A stretch of 11,079 bases of DNA from Fidelibacterota bacterium (GTDB lineage: Bacteria > Fidelibacterota > Marinisomatia > Marinisomatales > TCS55), in the NCBI GenBank assembly GCA_002701875.1, contig NZWI01000054.1, forward strand, positions 1 through 11,079, read 5' to 3'. The notes beneath the pieces were generated by a model. The model was not told where the DNA came from. It was given only the letters and a program-made list of their open reading frames with translations, and did not search any database. This document shows, in pieces, positions 8,301 through 11,079 of this stretch. The position numbers and the translations under genes were made by a program. How positions within the stretch are numbered: the first letter of the stretch is position 1; each line of letters begins with the position of its first letter.

Positions 8301-8487
8301 CTTATTAGGCAGTATTGATGCTTCAGATCCACCTCTAACTCAAGGCCAATTAAACCGATATACTGACTTATCAGAAGAATGGTATAGTTACAAGAAAAGG
8401 TTAGATAATATCATGAATAACGAAGTAAGCAGTTACAATGAATTATATCGTTTAAGTGGACTACCTGTTATAATCATTCCTAAATAA
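5386..8487 (+). CDS. Exported sortilin/VPS10-like beta-propeller protein with BNR (Asp-box) repeats
   Basis: This 1033-residue protein starts at TTG with an N-terminal signal sequence (MKKIFYQILFFNCCVLS-A, probable cleavage near residue 18). Residues about 30-710 are beta-propeller. Eleven Asp-box-like motifs (S/T-x-D-x-G-x-x-W/F) are visible at about 67-74, 123-130, 174-181, 232-239, 279-286, 325-332, 366-373, 511-518, 578-585, 630-637 and 674-681. The N-terminal 'WRNIGPFRGGRA' and the 'GQNPPSGAVIIYHI' segment (755-768) are typical of the large VPS10/BNR proteins of Bacteroidota, Gemmatimonadota and relatives, often labelled glycosyl hydrolase without enzymatic proof. After about 730 come a beta-sandwich-like part and a helical, charged region (about 880-1015). 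I see no membrane anchor and no clear type IX sorting domain. Substrate and activity are unknown; it should act in the periplasm or outside. Confidence 0.85.
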   Translation: MKKIFYQILFFNCCVLSADSLDVFFNDAMIWRNIGPFRGGRALTAVGVPSKPLTYYFGSVGGGVWKTEDAGLEWTNISDGYFSTGSVGALAVSESDPNVIYAGMGEACIRPVMTSHGDGVYRSNDGGETWKHIGLDDSRTISAIAIHPKNHNTVYVAVQGDQYKASKSRGVFRTYDGGENWEKVLYVNEHSGVSGISMDRNNPRILYASFWDHQRKPWQMRSGGKGSGIYKSIDGGTTWKELTKGLPKEMGKTDVSVSGANSKRVYVIAEAEKGGLFRSDDGGKSFKRVNSDRTLIARSWYYIHVFADPQDVDVVYVLNAPFMKSTDGGKSFNKISVPHGDNHGLWINPENNKNMINSNDGGANISFNGGKSWSTQKNQPTAQFYRVITDNRFPYYVYAGQQDNSSVAVPNRTSGRGIDWSDWYSAAGCESAYLAFDPNNPVEVFGGCYQGIIEKLNVLTRKSRSIMAYEYLGLGSLPSDQKYRFNWNAPIIASPHDPSVIYHAGNVLFKTNNGGDLWEIISPDLTKNDIKKHDLGSVPFTNEAAGGEIYNTIMYAVESQHESGEIWTGSDDGLVFITQDGGENWNNITPKGMNEGIVNTIELSPHDKGTAYVSFTRYKFGDLSPSIYKTTNYGKSWTKRVKGIDDNAFVRVVREDPNKKDLLYAGTETGLYISLNGAKSWEKFQLNLPVVPITDLTIRNNDLVASTQGRAFWVLDDLTPLHQYNTKIKTKDFHLFKPRVAYRTTGGSGKSKTMGQNPPSGAVIIYHISNKLNDSDDVKLELLLENKVIRTITNRSDESAKMFDNGTYSSQTITTKEGLNRFIWNYRIDDITMVNDISFYGSYSGYRIGPDQYKVRFTINGKSKTEDLLVERDPRVEIKDRDSRAHQQLMSDLYKQINDLHSSIKKSRNVREQIKKMNSELEDKDDVKDLLEAGKKAIQMIDEWEGNVVQTKMETFQDVVNFLNRLNSHMIHLLGSIDASDPPLTQGQLNRYTDLSEEWYSYKKRLDNIMNNEVSSYNELYRLSGLPVIIIPK

Positions 8488-8517
8488 TCTCAAAACTATT
8501 AGAATGCTGAATTTACA

Positions 8518-9555
8518 TTATATCGAATAATGTATTTTATTTTGAGGTAGATAATTGGAAAAATTATCAGATACTAATTTAAATATGGAGTTTTTCTTTT
8601 TCGAATCTATTGATACAATTCCATTCTCATTTTTATAATTTTGATAAAACAAACCAGAGTTGGGTTTAGATTTTCTAATTCGATTAAAATAATCATTACT
8701 CATCCTAAATGTTCCAACAGTTATATCTAATACTTGATTAAGATTAAGACTCGATTTTACTTTATTAAATAATTCTAAATAATCATTTTCCCAATTATTG
8801 TAGTACAATATAGGATCAAAGCATAGCCTCACTTTCCAACCATCTTTTAAAGCTAATTTAATTGCAGAAATTCTTTTTGATAATGGAGGAGTATTAAGTT
8901 CATATTTTCTCACTACTTTATCTGGTGAAAGTGTCCATGCGAGCACTATTTGATCTGAGGATTCTATATCTTTAATTGAATGATAAAGACCACTTTTAGT
9001 TCTAATCTCTAAATTTAAATCTAAATTAAGTTTAGCAAACTGAATCCAGTTTTTTGTTATGGGTAATATATTTTCAAACGCCATCAAATCTGTATTGTAT
9101 GAAATAGATAACATTAATGGCTGTTCTTTGTGAACTCTCTTAACTATTTCATTTTTCACTGCATCTTGCATATCTATTTCATTAACAAAAACAACAATAT
9201 TTGCTGAAGAATACATTCCCTGTAGAAAACAATAACTACAATTATATAAACAATTCAACATTGGGGTATTGTAATAGAAGTTTTTATAACCACCATCCTG
9301 AAGTATATCTGTACCCTTATATATATATGGAGGTTTTTTTATAGCCAAGATTAACTTCATTGATTGTTTTTGTGTTTGGAAGTCTTGTCGAGGTCGATTG
9401 AAAATAGATTTATAATCTGATATTTCAATTATTTTTGCTTTAGGGAAATTTCTAATACATTTTTTAGTTAGATTAAAACCCTGGGCTTTTGACTCAATAT
9501 AGATATGAGAAAAATCAGGAAGAAATTTGCTCTCTGATTGCATTAAACAATTCAT
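8518..9555 (-). CDS. Radical-SAM protein of the spore photoproduct lyase (SplB-like) family
   Basis: The 345-residue protein has the SPL layout. An N-terminal part with 'HIYIE' (17-21) is followed by the radical-SAM cluster motif C102-x3-C106-x2-C109 in 'CLYNCSYCFLQG', then 'VVFVNEIDMQDAV' (121-133) and 'SISYNTDLMAFE' (150-161). Next come 'LEIRTKSG' (182-189), 'VLAWTLSPDKV' (204-214) and 'GWKVRLCFDPILY' (239-251). The three cysteines should hold the 4Fe-4S cluster that cleaves SAM to the 5'-deoxyadenosyl radical. True lyases repair spore photoproduct in DNA and need a fourth cysteine about 43 residues after the cluster; here that stretch has Ser-Tyr-Asn instead. The start could also be the ATG at 9543; AAAGGA lies directly before the ATG at 9555 and 12 bases before that at 9543. 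It overlaps the nucleosidase-like gene by 41 bp. The family call is firm, the substrate unknown. Confidence 0.82.
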   Translation of the reverse strand: MNCLMQSESKFLPDFSHIYIESKAQGFNLTKKCIRNFPKAKIIEISDYKSIFNRPRQDFQTQKQSMKLILAIKKPPYIYKGTDILQDGGYKNFYYNTPMLNCLYNCSYCFLQGMYSSANIVVFVNEIDMQDAVKNEIVKRVHKEQPLMLSISYNTDLMAFENILPITKNWIQFAKLNLDLNLEIRTKSGLYHSIKDIESSDQIVLAWTLSPDKVVRKYELNTPPLSKRISAIKLALKDGWKVRLCFDPILYYNNWENDYLELFNKVKSSLNLNQVLDITVGTFRMSNDYFNRIRKSKPNSGLFYQNYKNENGIVSIDSKKKNSIFKLVSDNFSNYLPQNKIHYSI

Positions 9556-10330
9556 TCCTTTCTTTTTTACTTATGGATTTATCACTTAAAAAAACTTTTA
9601 AAGCATTTAAATTCTCAAACAATTTTTTGTGATTTTCTGATAATTCTAATAATTGATGTTTTTGAGTTTCTGTGAGTCGAAGATTGCTGGTTATTTTTTC
9701 AATAATTTGCTTTTCTTTTTGATCTAATATATACCGATCTAGTAATTTGGGATTATTTATTTCATTAACAAACAACAAAACTTTATTCATTTGACTTTTT
9801 ATCAAACTATTTACCTTAATATTATTAATATGAGAAATATCCATATGATCAGATACTATTTTTAAAAAACATAATCTATGTGGCGGTAAATAATCAGTCA
9901 TGAATTCGAAAATTGTACTGGCTTCCATATCTACTAGTCCTCTTTGCTCATCTTGTTTATCACTTATAGGTTTTAAAACTGTTGTCAATTCAATTTCATT
10001 AAAATTTGATTTTATAAGCATATCTGGGAAGTACATCTTACCTGATTGTTTATCTACAATTGAATTCACTCTATATATCTCACCCAATTTTGCATCAAAT
10101 TGATTACCGCCGGCAATTCCAATATTAATAATTGTGGTTTTATACCATTGATCATAATTCAAAACAAATGATTTAAGTTTTTCTAAAACTTTATTATTAC
10201 CTACACCTATTATAAAAAGAAAAATATTTTCATTAGAATAAATATTAGAGGCATCATCTTTGACTAGATTATAATTTGAAATAATGGGTTTAGCTTCAGC
10301 TTTTAATGCTGTTAGGAATAAAATATTCAA
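9515..10330 (-). CDS. Nucleosidase/nucleoside phosphorylase-fold protein (MTA/SAH nucleosidase-like) with helical C-terminal extension
   Basis: The 271-residue product is given from a TTG start; TAA lies ten codons upstream in frame and the first in-frame Met is residue 99, so a start near here is needed. Residues 1-190 look like the purine/uridine phosphorylase fold in its MTA/SAH nucleosidase form: 'ILFLTALKAEAKPI' with E12, 'IGIAGG' (70-75), 'GLVDMEASTI' (131-140, E136) and 'LKIVSDH' (156-162, D161). These match the glutamates and the general-acid aspartate of Pfs/MtnN. The core is shorter between GIAGG and VDMEAS than in E. coli MtnN as I remember it. Residues about 191-271 are a charged helical tail not found in MtnN. 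No Shine-Dalgarno sequence precedes the TTG. The gene follows the hydrolase by 32 bp and its last 41 bases overlap the SPL-like gene. Substrate is inferred only: an adenine nucleoside such as MTA, SAH or 5'-deoxyadenosine. Confidence 0.7.
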   Translation of the reverse strand: MNILFLTALKAEAKPIISNYNLVKDDASNIYSNENIFLFIIGVGNNKVLEKLKSFVLNYDQWYKTTIINIGIAGGNQFDAKLGEIYRVNSIVDKQSGKMYFPDMLIKSNFNEIELTTVLKPISDKQDEQRGLVDMEASTIFEFMTDYLPPHRLCFLKIVSDHMDISHINNIKVNSLIKSQMNKVLLFVNEINNPKLLDRYILDQKEKQIIEKITSNLRLTETQKHQLLELSENHKKLFENLNALKVFLSDKSISKKERNELFNAIREQISS

Positions 10331-10362
10331 TAAAACTAATTGTTTAACAAAATTTAATTACT

Positions 10363-11079
10363 TTAATCTGATGATTTATCAGACTTTGTTAAATCTCTAT
10401 TTAAATAATAATATAATTTGTCTACCATATCTTCGCTATGGGTTTGAGCATTTGTTTCCATATCAATAATTTTGCAATTCTTTAATTGCTGTGAGATCTT
10501 AAGTGTTTGATCATAACCATGCATTTTGTCTTTTGACCCCGTAAAGATTAATACTTTATTATTAATCTTATTTAGTTTGTTCCAAATTTTGTATTTTGAA
10601 AAATTAAGTGCAGAACGTCGTAATCTAGAAGGATTTGCAGCATCCAATGATCGACAATATTTATCATATTGCAGTGGATCTGATTGCATATCCAAATATT
10701 TCTTCTTCATATACCATTTAACTAATGGTTTTATTAAATAAAAAAAGAACGGTGGAGTTATCCATGTAAGCCAAACCCAATACTTTGGTGCATTGAATTC
10801 TGCATTGGGTCCAACTAAAATTGCTGCACAAGGATTTACTTTATTTTTACTAATAGAATCTAAAATGACTGTCGCTCCCAAGGAGCTCCCGAAAAGAAGA
10901 TATTCCCTTTCTGATAAATTATAATGCTTCAATATATAAGGAAGATCATCACCAAGTGAATCAATAGTCAAAGGTTTTTCTTTTGGTTGCTGGGATGAAG
11001 ATTTCTCTCGCGTTTCTACATAATATACTTCAAAATTTTCTGTCATTTTTTTTAATACAACCTGCCAACTATCAATAAG
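10363..11079 (-). CDS. Alpha/beta hydrolase (N-terminus cut by the right window edge)
   Basis: The frame is open to the window end. Eleven codons precede the ATG at 11046 (LIDSWQVVLKK), and they read like the 'SW..v...l' strand-helix region that normally precedes this part of alpha/beta hydrolases. That ATG is therefore internal and the real start lies outside. Counting from it, the nucleophile elbow is G-S-S-L-G (53-57, S55), the acid is probably D173 in 'FTGSKDKMHG' and the histidine H203 in 'NAQTHSED', a complete triad in the right order. A hydrophobic, aromatic segment at about 88-107 is probably a lid or membrane-touching part. 'YYVETREKSSS' takes the place of the common D-x-R-G-x-G-x-S. 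Substrate is unknown. It is the first visible gene of the three-gene minus-strand group with the nucleosidase-like and SPL-like genes. Confidence 0.8.
   Translation of the reverse strand, partial: LIDSWQVVLKKMTENFEVYYVETREKSSSQQPKEKPLTIDSLGDDLPYILKHYNLSEREYLLFGSSLGATVILDSISKNKVNPCAAILVGPNAEFNAPKYWVWLTWITPPFFFYLIKPLVKWYMKKKYLDMQSDPLQYDKYCRSLDAANPSRLRRSALNFSKYKIWNKLNKINNKVLIFTGSKDKMHGYDQTLKISQQLKNCKIIDMETNAQTHSEDMVDKLYYYLNRDLTKSDKSSD

Noticed and set aside
8488..8517. Terminator between the convergent propeller and SPL-like genes
   Set aside because: The 30-base gap contains no stem with a following T-run on either strand; transcripts may overlap or end by another mechanism.
9515..9555. Frameshift or fusion of the nucleosidase-like and SPL-like genes
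   Set aside because: Both frames are complete, with a stop for the first and two possible ATGs for the second; a normal overlapping gene pair explains the sequence.
11044..11046. ATG of the alpha/beta hydrolase as its true start
   Set aside because: The frame stays open for eleven more codons to the window edge, with a sequence typical of the fold; a start here would lack the first strand and the oxyanion region.
1..11079. Mobile element, phage, CRISPR array or toxin-antitoxin genes
   Set aside because: No transposase, integrase, terminal inverted repeats, regularly spaced repeats or small paired genes were found; all long frames belong to recognised families.

Overview
The window is strongly AT-rich bacterial DNA that is almost completely coding: ten protein genes, two of them cut by the window edges, with no RNA gene, mobile element or CRISPR array that I can see. 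The best lineage clue is the SecA fragment. It carries the long insertions and the Trp-x-Met / Tyr-Asp-Val-Gln pattern I associate with SecA of the Bacteroidota/FCB side of the tree. Together with a sortilin-like BNR protein and a low-GC housekeeping block, this suggests a marine FCB-type bacterium, perhaps Marinimicrobia (SAR406) or a relative. The phylum is an inference; no identity search could be run.

Left part (1-4317, minus strand), in transcription order: phoH, a 198-bp gap with palindromes and a promoter-like hexamer, a biosynthetic/degradative-type thiolase, a branched-chain aminotransferase (ilvE), nusB, and the start of secA. The four genes from the thiolase to secA are 58, 54 and 2 bp apart and look like one transcription unit, with nusB and secA practically touching. 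It is mostly core metabolism and core machinery (acyl-CoA and branched-chain amino acid metabolism, transcription antitermination, protein export).

Middle part (4403-8487, plus strand), divergent from phoH: a lipoprotein of the TatT type (the TPR-like partner of some TRAP transporters, here with no TRAP genes beside it), then a 1033-residue exported beta-propeller protein with eleven Asp-box motifs, which starts at TTG behind a strong Shine-Dalgarno sequence. Both products should act outside the cytoplasm.

Right part (8518-11079, minus strand), convergent with the middle part: an alpha/beta hydrolase cut by the window end, a nucleosidase/phosphorylase-fold protein with a helical C-terminal extension, and a radical-SAM protein of the spore photoproduct lyase family. 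The last two overlap by 41 bp. The radical-SAM protein has no cysteine where the lyases keep their catalytic hydrogen-donor cysteine. This cell is unlikely to be a spore former, so the pair is the best candidate in the window for an undescribed function.
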